Below are positions 1 to 7,002 of a stretch of DNA of 12,986 nucleotides, piece after piece. Made by a program: the position numbers and the translations under genes. The DNA is taken from assembly GCA_021790555.1 (NCBI GenBank), contig JAJYGY010000021.1:1-12986 (forward strand), given 5' to 3'. This DNA is from a bacterium. GTDB taxonomy: Bacteria; Oederibacteriota; JAJYGY01. Below the pieces are notes generated by a model. The model saw only the letters and a list, made by a program, of their open reading frames with translations. It had not been told where the DNA came from and did not search any database. The number at the start of each line of letters is the position of its first letter. The stretch's first letter is position 1.

Positions 1-60
1 CCCCTGTCGCTGGCCAACCTGGTGGTGACGGCGGTCGTGGCTTATTGGCTCAAGGGATAG
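1..60 (+). CDS. nuoH: NADH-quinone oxidoreductase subunit H, C-terminal end (partial)
   Basis: Only the last 19 codons and a TAG stop are present. They read PLSLANLVVTAVVAYWLKG, a hydrophobic final helix ending in a short basic tail. NuoH is the membrane subunit that joins the hydrophilic arm of complex I to the proton-pumping arm and helps form the quinone-access chamber. The call rests mainly on position, directly before nuoI as in most nuo operons, and on the helix resembling the end of NuoH proteins. The gene begins upstream of the window. The gap to nuoI is 32 bases with no terminator, so the two are probably co-transcribed. Confidence 0.65.
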   Translation, partial: PLSLANLVVTAVVAYWLKG

Positions 61-92
61 TCGGGACTCCCGACTGGTCTGGGGAGATTTTC

Positions 93-650
93 ATGTTAGA
101 GGACAAGCCGCTGAATTTCTGGGAGAGGCTCTACCTGCCGGAGATCTTCCGGGGCCTGTGGATCACGGCCCGGCATTTCTGCCGCAACCTGTCCCTGCAC
201 GCCCTGCACTCCCTGGGCCTGGCCCGGGACAAGGAGGCCGCGGTCACCATCCTCTACCCCGAGGAGCGCCGGGTCTCGCCCCTGAGCTCGCGCACCCGGC
301 ACCGCCTGACCAAGCGCGCCGACGGCACGCCCAAGTGCGTGGCCTGCATGCTCTGCGCCACGGCCTGCCCGGCCGACTGCATCTTCATCGAGGCGGCCGA
401 GCACCCCGACCCGGCCGTGGAGAAGTTCCCCCTGCGCTTCGACATCGACATGTCCAAGTGCGTGTTCTGCGGCTTCTGCGTGGAGGCCTGCCCCAAGGAC
501 GCCATCCGCATGGACACCGGCATCGTCGAGATCGCCTTCCACGACCGGCGGGACATGGTCTTCGACATCAATTTCCTCCTGAAGGAGGAGGCCGTCATCC
601 CCCACGGAGACCAGCCGGCCCAGGTTTCCGTCGCTCCGGTGGTGCGCTGA
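93..650 (+). CDS. nuoI: NADH-quinone oxidoreductase subunit I (two 4Fe-4S ferredoxin subunit)
   Basis: The 185-residue protein carries two complete 4Fe-4S motifs: CVACMLCATACP at residues 82-93 and CVFCGFCVEACP at 123-134. These are the N6a and N6b clusters that pass electrons along the peripheral arm of complex I towards NuoB and quinone. The amphipathic N-terminal part (about residues 8-45) is expected to lie on the membrane next to NuoH and NuoA. I chose the ATG at 93 because GGGGAG at 81-86 sits six bases upstream. An in-frame TTG at 45 would overlap nuoH and add residues unlike the family. The stop codon overlaps the nuoA start by one base, which suggests translational coupling. Length and motif spacing are normal for NuoI. 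Confidence 0.96.
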   Translation: MLEDKPLNFWERLYLPEIFRGLWITARHFCRNLSLHALHSLGLARDKEAAVTILYPEERRVSPLSSRTRHRLTKRADGTPKCVACMLCATACPADCIFIEAAEHPDPAVEKFPLRFDIDMSKCVFCGFCVEACPKDAIRMDTGIVEIAFHDRRDMVFDINFLLKEEAVIPHGDQPAQVSVAPVVR

Positions 651-1006
651 TGGGAACCGCCTGGGCCCTCACCCTCTTCCTGGCCTTCGCCGCCGGAAAC
701 TTCGGCCTCACCATCTTCCTGGCCTCGGTGCTGGGCCCCAAGCGCCGCAACCCGGTCAAGGACCAGCCCTACGAGACGGGCAGCCTGCCCCTGGCGCCCC
801 AGGGAGGGCGGGTGCACGTGCACTTCTACCTGGTGGCCATGCTCTTCATCCTCTTCGACATCGAGACCGTGATGCTCTATCCCTGGGCCATGGTCTACCT
901 GGACGACCTGAAGCTTTTCGGCCTGGCCGAGATGGGGCTGTTCCTGGGCGTGGTGTCCTTCGCCCTGTTCTACGTCTGGAAGCGGGGAGGTCTGGAATGG
1001 GACTGA
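650..1006 (+). CDS. nuoA: NADH-quinone oxidoreductase subunit A
   Basis: This 118-residue protein has three predicted membrane helices (about 5-29, 57-82, 88-110). The loop between the first two, KDQPYETGS at residues 37-45, matches the conserved quinone-site loop of NuoA/ND3. The second helix carries the acidic pair D70 and E72 in FYLVAMLFILFDIE, characteristic of the family. NuoA packs against NuoH at the junction of the two arms of complex I. The ATG at 650 shares its A with the TGA of nuoI and has no clear ribosome binding site, so it probably relies on ribosomes finishing nuoI. The 3' end overlaps nuoJ by 10 bases. The unusual point is its place: nuoA normally leads the operon, but here it sits between nuoI and nuoJ. 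Confidence 0.95.
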   Translation: MGTAWALTLFLAFAAGNFGLTIFLASVLGPKRRNPVKDQPYETGSLPLAPQGGRVHVHFYLVAMLFILFDIETVMLYPWAMVYLDDLKLFGLAEMGLFLGVVSFALFYVWKRGGLEWD

Positions 1007-1524
1007 CCCAGGCGCTTTTCTTCACCTTCGCGGCCCTGGCCCTGGCCTCGGCCCTGAGCGTGGTGTTCACCCGGCACACGGTCTGGGCCGCCTACCTTTT
1101 CGTGGCCCACCTGCTCTGCCTGGCCGTGCTCTACGCCTGCCTCAGCGCCCCGCTGGTGGCCGTGCTGCAGGTGATGGTCTACGGGGGCGCCGTGATGGTG
1201 CTTTTCATCTTCGCCATCATGATCCTGGACGCCTCGGTGCTGGGGCGCCTGGACTGGCGCCAGGAGGCCCTGCAGGCGGGCCTGAGCCTGGCGCTGGGAC
1301 TGGGCCTGGCGGGCCTGCTCTTCTACGTGCTCGACCGGCACGCCCCGGCCCTGGCCCTGGCAAACCCGGTTTCGGCGTCCGCGGACCTGGGGCGGGGGAA
1401 CGTGGCGGCCCTGGGACGCATGCTCTACACCCAGTACCTGCTGCCCTTCGAGGTCATCTCGGTGCTGCTGGTGGTGGCCGCGGTGGGCATCCTGGTGATG
1501 GCCAAGAGGAAGCTGGAAGACTGA
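997..1524 (+). CDS. nuoJ: NADH-quinone oxidoreductase subunit J
   Basis: The protein has 175 residues and about five membrane helices, the usual size for NuoJ/ND6. The third helix contains VYGGAVMVLFIFAIM (residues 61-75), the glycine-rich segment that forms the pi-bulge thought to rotate during the coupling cycle. The last helix carries the conserved acidic E152 in YLLPFEVISVLLVVAAVGIL. NuoJ connects the quinone site to the antiporter-like chain. The start is well supported: GGGGAGG at 984-990 lies six bases before the ATG, inside the end of nuoA. A stretch of about 25 polar and small residues (118-142) forms the loop before the last helix. Thirty-four bases separate it from nuoK. Confidence 0.95.
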   Translation: MGLTQALFFTFAALALASALSVVFTRHTVWAAYLFVAHLLCLAVLYACLSAPLVAVLQVMVYGGAVMVLFIFAIMILDASVLGRLDWRQEALQAGLSLALGLGLAGLLFYVLDRHAPALALANPVSASADLGRGNVAALGRMLYTQYLLPFEVISVLLVVAAVGILVMAKRKLED

Positions 1525-1558
1525 AACGCACCGAGTACGGCTTTGAGAGGAGGGTGGC

Positions 1559-1858
1559 GTGCCTATCGAATTCACCTTGGGGCTGGCGGCGGCGATCTTC
1601 AGCGTGGGCGCGGCCGGCGTGACCTTCCGCCGCGACCCGCTGGTGCTGTTCATGTGCGTGGAGATGATGTTCAACGCGGCCAACCTGGCCCTGGTGGGCC
1701 TTTCCGGCTATTTCGGCCTGCTGGACGGGCAGACCATGGTCTTCCTGGTCCTGGCCGTTGCCGCGGCCGAGGTGGCCGTGGGCCTCGCCATCCTCATCGC
1801 CATCTTCCGCGTCCGGCAGGACGTGGACGTGGACCATGTTTCGGAATTGCGGGGCTGA
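1559..1858 (+). CDS. nuoK: NADH-quinone oxidoreductase subunit K
   Basis: The 99-residue protein is the normal size for NuoK/ND4L and has three membrane helices. The two glutamates of the central hydrophilic axis are present: E35 in FMCVEMMFNAANL and E71 in VAAAEVAVGLAI, equivalent to E36 and E72 of the E. coli protein. Both are needed for proton translocation in characterised complexes. Translation appears to start at GTG 1559, with AGGAGGG at 1548-1554 just upstream; there is no ATG in a suitable place. The gap to nuoL is 36 bases and holds only the nuoL ribosome binding site. Confidence 0.95.
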   Translation: MPIEFTLGLAAAIFSVGAAGVTFRRDPLVLFMCVEMMFNAANLALVGLSGYFGLLDGQTMVFLVLAVAAAEVAVGLAILIAIFRVRQDVDVDHVSELRG

Positions 1859-1894
1859 GCGCCCGCGCTCCCTTCGATCGGAAAGGAACTTGAA

Positions 1895-3844
1895 TTGACC
1901 TCCGTGTACTGGGTCCTCTTCCTTCCGCTGGCCATGGCCCTGGTGAACCGGCTGTGGGGCGGGAAGCTCACGCGGGCCATGTCGGGCGTGCTTTCCAGCC
2001 TGGCAGTGGGCCTGGCGCTGCTGTTCTCCCTGTACGCCTTTTCCAGGGTGGCCGACCTCCCCCTGAGCGACCAGGGAAGCCGGCAGATCTTCGGCACCCT
2101 CTATTCCTGGATCAGCGTCGGGGGCGTCAACCTGGGCTTCTCCCTGCTGCTGGACCCGCTTTCGGCCCTCATGGCGAGCCTGGTGGCCGGGGTGGGCCTG
2201 CTCATCCACGTCTACTCCATCGCCTACATGGGCGGGGAGGACGAGGGCGAGTTCTCGCGCTACTTCGCCTACCTCAACTTCTTCGTCTTCTCCATGCTGG
2301 TGCTGGTGATGGCCGGCAGCTTCCTGGTGATGTTCCTGGGCTGGGAGCTGGTGGGGGTGTCCTCCTACCTTCTCATCGGCTTTTACAGGGGCAGGGAAAG
2401 CGCGGTGAAGGCCGGCGTGAAGGCCTTCCTGGTCAACCGGGTGGGGGATTTCGGGTTCCTGCTGGGCATCCTGGCCCTGCTGGTCAACTACCATACCCTG
2501 GATTTCCCCGCCATCCTCGGCAACCCGGGCCTGCTGGCGGGCCGGGGGGCGCTCGCCACGGTGGTGCCCCTGCTGCTCTTCGCCGGGGCCGTGGGCAAGT
2601 CGGCCCAGGTGCCCCTGCACGTCTGGCTGCCGGACGCCATGGAGGGCCCCACCCCGGTGTCGGCCCTGATGCACGCGGCCACCATGGTGGCCGCCGGCGT
2701 GTTCATGGTGCTGCGCTGCCACGCGCTGTTCCAGGCCTCCCCTGCCGCCATGGCCACGGTGGCCTGGACGGGCGTGGCCACGGCCTTCCTGGCGGCCAGC
2801 ATCGCCCTGGTGCAGACCGACATCAAGCGCGTGCTGGCCTATTCCACCATCTCGCAGCTGGGCTACATGATGCTGGGCGCCGGGGTGGGCGCCTACACGG
2901 CGGCCTTTTTCCACCTGTTCACCCACGCCTTCTTCAAGTCGCTGCTGTTCCTGGGCGCCGGCAGCGTGATGCACGCCATGGGCGGCGAACTGGACATGAC
3001 CCGCATGGGCGGCCTGAAGGCCAGGATGCCGGTCACCTACTGGACCTTCCTGGCCGGCGCCCTGTGCCTGGCAGGGTTCCCCCTCACCTCCGGATTCTTC
3101 AGCAAGGACGAGATCCTGCGCCAGGCCCTGGTTTCCCCGGGCGGCAGCCCCTGGCTGTGGCTGGCCGGCACCCTCACCGCCGTGCTCACCGCGGTCTACG
3201 CCTTCCGCCTGGTGTTCAAGGTCTTCCACGGCGAGACCCGGATGGAAAAGGACGCCTGGGACCACGTCCACGAAAGCCCGGCCGCCATGACCCTGCCCAT
3301 GGTCCTGCTGGCCGCGGCGGCGCTGCTGGCCGGCCTGCTGGGCCTCCCCGAATCCTGGACCCGGTTCCAGCCCTTCCGCGACTGGATGGCCCCGGCCTTC
3401 TTCGACCTGCCCGCCGGCCTGATGCCGGCGGCCCAAGCCGCGGCCCAGGCGGTGCCGGACTGGGCCCTGCTGCTGCTGGCCTCGGCCATCGCCCTGGGCG
3501 GCCTGGCCTTCTGCTGGCGCGTCTTCGCCCGGCATTCGGACCTGCCCTCCCGGCTGATGGAAAGTCCCGCCGCGCGCGGGGTCCACGCCCTGCTGTGGAA
3601 CAAGTACTACTTTGACGAGGCCTACCAGGCCGTCTTCGTGGACGGCTTCAGGGGCCTGTGCCGCCTTGTCTGGAGGTTCGTCGACGAGGGGATCATCGCC
3701 AACCTGGTGGACCTGGCGGGCTCCATGGCCGAGGCGGCCGGGTCCACCCTGACCCTGCTGCAGACCGGGTACGTGCGCTTCTACCTGGGGGCCTTCGTGC
3801 TGGGTGTGGTCCTGATCCTGGCGATGCTGGCGGGCCTGATCTAA
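1895..3844 (+). CDS. nuoL: NADH-quinone oxidoreductase subunit L (antiporter-like proton pump)
   Basis: This 649-residue polytopic protein is the distal antiporter-like pump of complex I. Key residues can be placed: E151 in GWELVGVSSYLLIGFY, K235 in GAVGKSAQVPLHVWLPDAM, the GPTPVSALMHAATMV helix at 251-265, K348 in THAFFKSLLFLG and K404 in FPLTSGFFSKDEIL. These match the glutamate-lysine proton channel and the central lysine axis of the family. The C-terminal part (about 530-649) includes KYYFDEAYQAVFVDG and a last hydrophobic helix, consistent with the long lateral helix and terminal anchor found only in NuoL. The start is TTG 1895, preceded by GGAAAGGAA at 1880-1888; no ATG fits. No sign of truncation. 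Confidence 0.96.
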   Translation: MTSVYWVLFLPLAMALVNRLWGGKLTRAMSGVLSSLAVGLALLFSLYAFSRVADLPLSDQGSRQIFGTLYSWISVGGVNLGFSLLLDPLSALMASLVAGVGLLIHVYSIAYMGGEDEGEFSRYFAYLNFFVFSMLVLVMAGSFLVMFLGWELVGVSSYLLIGFYRGRESAVKAGVKAFLVNRVGDFGFLLGILALLVNYHTLDFPAILGNPGLLAGRGALATVVPLLLFAGAVGKSAQVPLHVWLPDAMEGPTPVSALMHAATMVAAGVFMVLRCHALFQASPAAMATVAWTGVATAFLAASIALVQTDIKRVLAYSTISQLGYMMLGAGVGAYTAAFFHLFTHAFFKSLLFLGAGSVMHAMGGELDMTRMGGLKARMPVTYWTFLAGALCLAGFPLTSGFFSKDEILRQALVSPGGSPWLWLAGTLTAVLTAVYAFRLVFKVFHGETRMEKDAWDHVHESPAAMTLPMVLLAAAALLAGLLGLPESWTRFQPFRDWMAPAFFDLPAGLMPAAQAAAQAVPDWALLLLASAIALGGLAFCWRVFARHSDLPSRLMESPAARGVHALLWNKYYFDEAYQAVFVDGFRGLCRLVWRFVDEGIIANLVDLAGSMAEAAGSTLTLLQTGYVRFYLGAFVLGVVLILAMLAGLI

Positions 3845-3868
3845 AGGGGCCTGTTTGAAGGGAGAGGC

Positions 3869-5365
3869 ATGAACCACCTTTTATCCTGGATCATCTGGCT
3901 GCCGGTGCTGGGCGGCATGGGGCTGATGGCCCTGCCCGAGGGCCGGGCCAAGGCCGCGCGCGCCGCCGCCCTGGCGCTGGCCCTGGCCGAAATGGCCCTG
4001 TGCCTGCTGCTGCTGGCCCGCTTCGACGGCTCGCTGGCGGGCGCGCAGTTCTCCGAATACCTGCCCTGGGTGCCGGCCTGGGGCCTGGGCTACCGCCTGG
4101 GCGTGGACGGCATCTCGGTGTTCCTGGTGGCGCTCAACGGCCTGCTCGGGCTGGCCGCGCTGCTGGCCGCCTGGAAGCGGCCGGACCACTGGAGGGCCAT
4201 GGCCATGCTCATCCTGGCCGCCGAGGGCGCGGCCCAGGGCGCCTTCCTGGCCAGGGACGTGGTGCTGTTCTACCTCTTTTTCGAGGCCTCGCTCATCCCC
4301 ATCTACCTGCTCATCGGGGTCTGGGGAGGGGAGAAGCGCGTGGCGGCCACCACCCGGTTCCTGCTCTACACCCTTTTCGGGTCCCTGCTGATGCTGGCGG
4401 CCATCCTGGTGATGTACTTCCAGGTGCGCACCCTGACGGGCAAGACCAGCTTCGACATGGCCGACTGGCAGGGACTGACCCTGCCGCTGGGCTACCAGGC
4501 CTGGCTCTTCGGGGCATTCTTCCTGGCCTTCGCCATCAAGGCCGGCCTCTTCCCCCTGCATTCCTGGCTGCCCGAGGCCTACCGCCAGGCCCCCGTGGCC
4601 GGGGTCATCCTGCTGGCGGGCTCGCTGGCCAAGATGGGAAGCTACGGCATGCTGCGCTTCTGCCTGCCCTTCTTCCCCCTGGCGGCCCACGCGGCCCAGC
4701 CCCTGGTGGCGGGCCTGGCCCTGGCCAGCCTGCTCTACGGCGCCGGCATGGCCCTGGTGCAGCCGGACTTCAAGGGCCTGCTTTCCTACGCCTCGGTGTC
4801 GCACATGGGCCTTTGCGTGCTGGGCCTGTTCAGCCTCGACCTGGCGGGCTGGCAGGGCGGGCTTCTGACCATGGTCAACCACGGCGTGTCCATCGCGGCG
4901 CTGTTTTTCGTGGCCGGGCTGCTGTGGGAGCGCCTGGGCACCGACGAGCTTTCGCGGCACGGGGGTGCCTACGCCCGCATGCCGGCGCTGGGCCTGCTGC
5001 TGCTGCCCGCCGCCTTTTCCTTCATGGGCGTGCCGGGCACCAACGGCTTCGTCAACGAGTTCCTTTCCCTGTGGGGGGCCTTCCAGTACCGCGTGCTGGC
5101 CGGCGCCCTGGGCGCCCTGGGGCTGATCCTGGGCGCGGCCTACATGCTGGGCCTGGTCAAGAAGGTGATGCTGGGACCCTCCGGCGAGGCCATGCGCGGC
5201 CCGGTGCCAGACCTGGACGGCCGTGAAAGGCTGGTGCTGGGGGCCCTGGTGCTGGTCATTTTCGTGGCCGGCATATTCCCCAACCTGCTGCTTTCGCGCA
5301 TGGGGCCCAGCCTGAGCCAGTCTCTGCAGTCCCTCACCGCCCCGGTCGCGGTGGCGATGAAGTGA
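3869..5365 (+). CDS. nuoM: NADH-quinone oxidoreductase subunit M (antiporter-like proton pump)
   Basis: The protein has 498 residues and about 14 membrane helices, typical of NuoM/ND4. Conserved charged residues are in place: E139 in FYLFFEASLIPIYLLIG, K224 in FAIKAGLFPLHSWLPEAY and K255 in ILLAGSLAKMGSYGMLR, corresponding to E144, K234 and K265 of E. coli NuoM. The discontinuous helix region reads VNHGVSIAALFFVAG in place of the more common NHGL form. The ATG at 3869 has AAGGGAG at 3858-3864 upstream. It follows nuoL after 24 bases and precedes nuoN after 40 bases. It pumps one proton channel's worth of the complex I cycle. Confidence 0.96.
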   Translation: MNHLLSWIIWLPVLGGMGLMALPEGRAKAARAAALALALAEMALCLLLLARFDGSLAGAQFSEYLPWVPAWGLGYRLGVDGISVFLVALNGLLGLAALLAAWKRPDHWRAMAMLILAAEGAAQGAFLARDVVLFYLFFEASLIPIYLLIGVWGGEKRVAATTRFLLYTLFGSLLMLAAILVMYFQVRTLTGKTSFDMADWQGLTLPLGYQAWLFGAFFLAFAIKAGLFPLHSWLPEAYRQAPVAGVILLAGSLAKMGSYGMLRFCLPFFPLAAHAAQPLVAGLALASLLYGAGMALVQPDFKGLLSYASVSHMGLCVLGLFSLDLAGWQGGLLTMVNHGVSIAALFFVAGLLWERLGTDELSRHGGAYARMPALGLLLLPAAFSFMGVPGTNGFVNEFLSLWGAFQYRVLAGALGALGLILGAAYMLGLVKKVMLGPSGEAMRGPVPDLDGRERLVLGALVLVIFVAGIFPNLLLSRMGPSLSQSLQSLTAPVAVAMK

Positions 5366-5405
5366 TCCACGGTGGAATGAAGGACGAGCCCGAAAGGGGA
5401 ACTGA

Positions 5406-6926
5406 ATGAACGGCGTGATTTCCATGAACAACCTGCCCGGCATCTACCCGGACCTGGTGGTGCTGCTGGGGGCCTTCGCGGTCCTGGCCCTGGAGCTGCT
5501 GTGGCCCCAGAAGGGCTCCAAGACGCGGGTGCTCTATGTCAGCATGGCCGTCCTGGGCCTGGGCCTGCTGGGCCTGGGCGCGCGGTCCTGGGGCATGCCC
5601 CAGGAGGTTTTCCCCGGCTTTTTGAGGGTGGACGGGCTTTCCGGCATGGCCAAGTTCATCCTGCTGGGCATCGGCATCCTCACCCTGGCCGCGGGGAAAT
5701 CCGGTTCCCGGAACCTGGGCCTGGACCACGCCGAATATTACGCCCTGCTGCTCTTCGCCCTTTTCGGCATGATGCAGTTGTGCGGCAGCGTGAACTTCCT
5801 GGGCACCTTCGTGGACCTGGAGACCTTCTCCCTGGCCATGTACGTGCTGGCCGGCTTCAACAAGCGCCTGGCCGGCAACCGCGAGGCGGCCCTGAAGTAC
5901 TTCCTGCCCGGGGCCTTCGCGGCGGCCTTCTTCCTTTTCGGCCTGGCCCTGGTCTTCGGCGCCACGGGCAGCGTGCGCTACCAGGATTTCGTCACGGCCT
6001 GGCAGTCCCCGGCGCTGCGCGAGGCCCAGCGGGCCCTGATGCTGGCGGGCCTGGGCCTGATGCTGGCCGCCTTCGCCTTCAAGGTGGGCCTGGTGCCCTT
6101 CCACTTCTGGGTGCCGGACGTGTACGAGGGGGCCAGCACCCCGGTGTCGGCCTTCCTTTCGGCCGGGGCCAAGGTGGCCGGCATGGTGGCGCTGCTGCGC
6201 CTGGTGGGGCTGGTGGCCGATCCCCTGGACTTCTTCCAGGCCGGGCCCTCGTCCTACGCCCTGGGCCGGGTGCTGCTGCTGCTTTCCGTTCTGACCATGA
6301 TGGTGGGCAACCTGGCCGCCCTGCGCCAGAAGTCGGTCAAGCGCATGCTGGCCTATTCCAGCGTCGCCCACAGCGGCTACGCGCTGGTGGGCCTGGTGGC
6401 GGTGCTGGGCGGGCACAGCCCGGACGGGGCCAGCGCCCTGATGGCCTACGTGCTGGTCTACGTCCTGATGAACTTCGCCGCCTTCGGGCTGGTGGCCGCG
6501 CTGGAGGCCGGCTGGCCCCAGGCGCTCCTGGGACGCCCTCCCATGCTGGAGGACTTCAACGGGCTGGGCTTCGCCAAGCCCGTCTTCGGGGCGGCCCTGG
6601 CCCTGGCCATGTTCTCCATGGCCGGCCTGCCCCCCACGGCCGGCTTCACGGCCAAGTTCTTCCTCTTCAAGTCCGCCGTGGAGGCGGGGCAGGTGGGGCT
6701 GGTGGTGGTTGCCGTGCTCAACAGCGTCCTTTCGGCCGCCTATTACCTGCGCCTGGTGGTCCACCTGTACATGCGCCCCGCGGCCCGCGAGGCCGGCCTG
6801 CCCCTGTTCGAGGGCTGGGGGGCCTGGATGACCGTCTTCTGCGCCCTGCTGCTGCTTTTCTGGGGCCTGCTGCCCCAGAGCCTGATCAACCTGTCCCAGG
6901 CCGCCACCATGGGGATCTGGCACTGA
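5406..6926 (+). CDS. nuoN: NADH-quinone oxidoreductase subunit N (antiporter-like proton pump)
   Basis: The 506-residue protein is the third antiporter-like subunit, closest to NuoK. Channel residues are E139 in FVDLETFSLAMYVLAGF, K226 in FAFKVGLVPFHFWVPDVYEG and K256 in SAGAKVAGMVALLR. The segment REAALKYFLPGAFAAAFFLFG is a NuoN signature that separates it from NuoL and NuoM. The ATG at 5406 has AAAGGGGA at 5393-5400 five bases before it; a second in-frame ATG at 5424 lacks such a site. nuoN is usually the last gene of a nuo operon, and no intrinsic terminator with a T-run follows it, so transcription may run on into the regulator gene 76 bases downstream. Confidence 0.95.
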   Translation: MNGVISMNNLPGIYPDLVVLLGAFAVLALELLWPQKGSKTRVLYVSMAVLGLGLLGLGARSWGMPQEVFPGFLRVDGLSGMAKFILLGIGILTLAAGKSGSRNLGLDHAEYYALLLFALFGMMQLCGSVNFLGTFVDLETFSLAMYVLAGFNKRLAGNREAALKYFLPGAFAAAFFLFGLALVFGATGSVRYQDFVTAWQSPALREAQRALMLAGLGLMLAAFAFKVGLVPFHFWVPDVYEGASTPVSAFLSAGAKVAGMVALLRLVGLVADPLDFFQAGPSSYALGRVLLLLSVLTMMVGNLAALRQKSVKRMLAYSSVAHSGYALVGLVAVLGGHSPDGASALMAYVLVYVLMNFAAFGLVAALEAGWPQALLGRPPMLEDFNGLGFAKPVFGAALALAMFSMAGLPPTAGFTAKFFLFKSAVEAGQVGLVVVAVLNSVLSAAYYLRLVVHLYMRPAAREAGLPLFEGWGAWMTVFCALLLLFWGLLPQSLINLSQAATMGIWH

Positions 6927-6937
6927 AGAGGGCGCGC

Positions 6938-6979
6938 ATGACGCCCGTCATAAAGGCCCGGAGGCGGCGGGCTTAAAAT
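6938..6979 (+). promoter_or_regulatory. Possible operator and -10 element before the sigma-54 activator gene
   Basis: The 76-base gap after nuoN holds a perfect dyad, ATGACG-CC-CGTCAT, at 6938-6951. Downstream, in an AT-rich patch unusual for this window, lies TAAAAT at 6974-6979, a five-of-six match to a sigma-70 -10 hexamer. If that hexamer is used, the start point would be near 6986 and the dyad would be centred near -41.5, a position typical of class II activators. No convincing -35 element is visible. The sequence does not match CRP/FNR half sites. A second weak stem, GCCCG (6956-6960) with CGGGC (6968-6972), lies between them and has no T-run, so it is not a terminator. This is inference from layout only. 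Confidence 0.3.
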
Positions 6980-7002
6980 GGTTCCTCGAAAGGGGGGGGA
7001 CC

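Noticed and set aside
45..92. Upstream TTG start extending nuoI by 16 residues
   Set aside because: It overlaps nuoH, lacks a ribosome binding site and adds sequence unlike NuoI, while ATG 93 has a good site.
1454..3877. Very long open frames on the - strand, the largest being 807 codons here and 1327 codons at 6973-10956
   Set aside because: They lie antisense to clear nuo and regulator genes, are rich in Gln, His, Gly and Arg, and show no domain. They result from high GC at third positions of the real genes.
5377..5409. Ten-codon leader frame whose stop overlaps the nuoN start
   Set aside because: Very short, with no clear ribosome binding site, and such chance frames are common; not supported as a gene.
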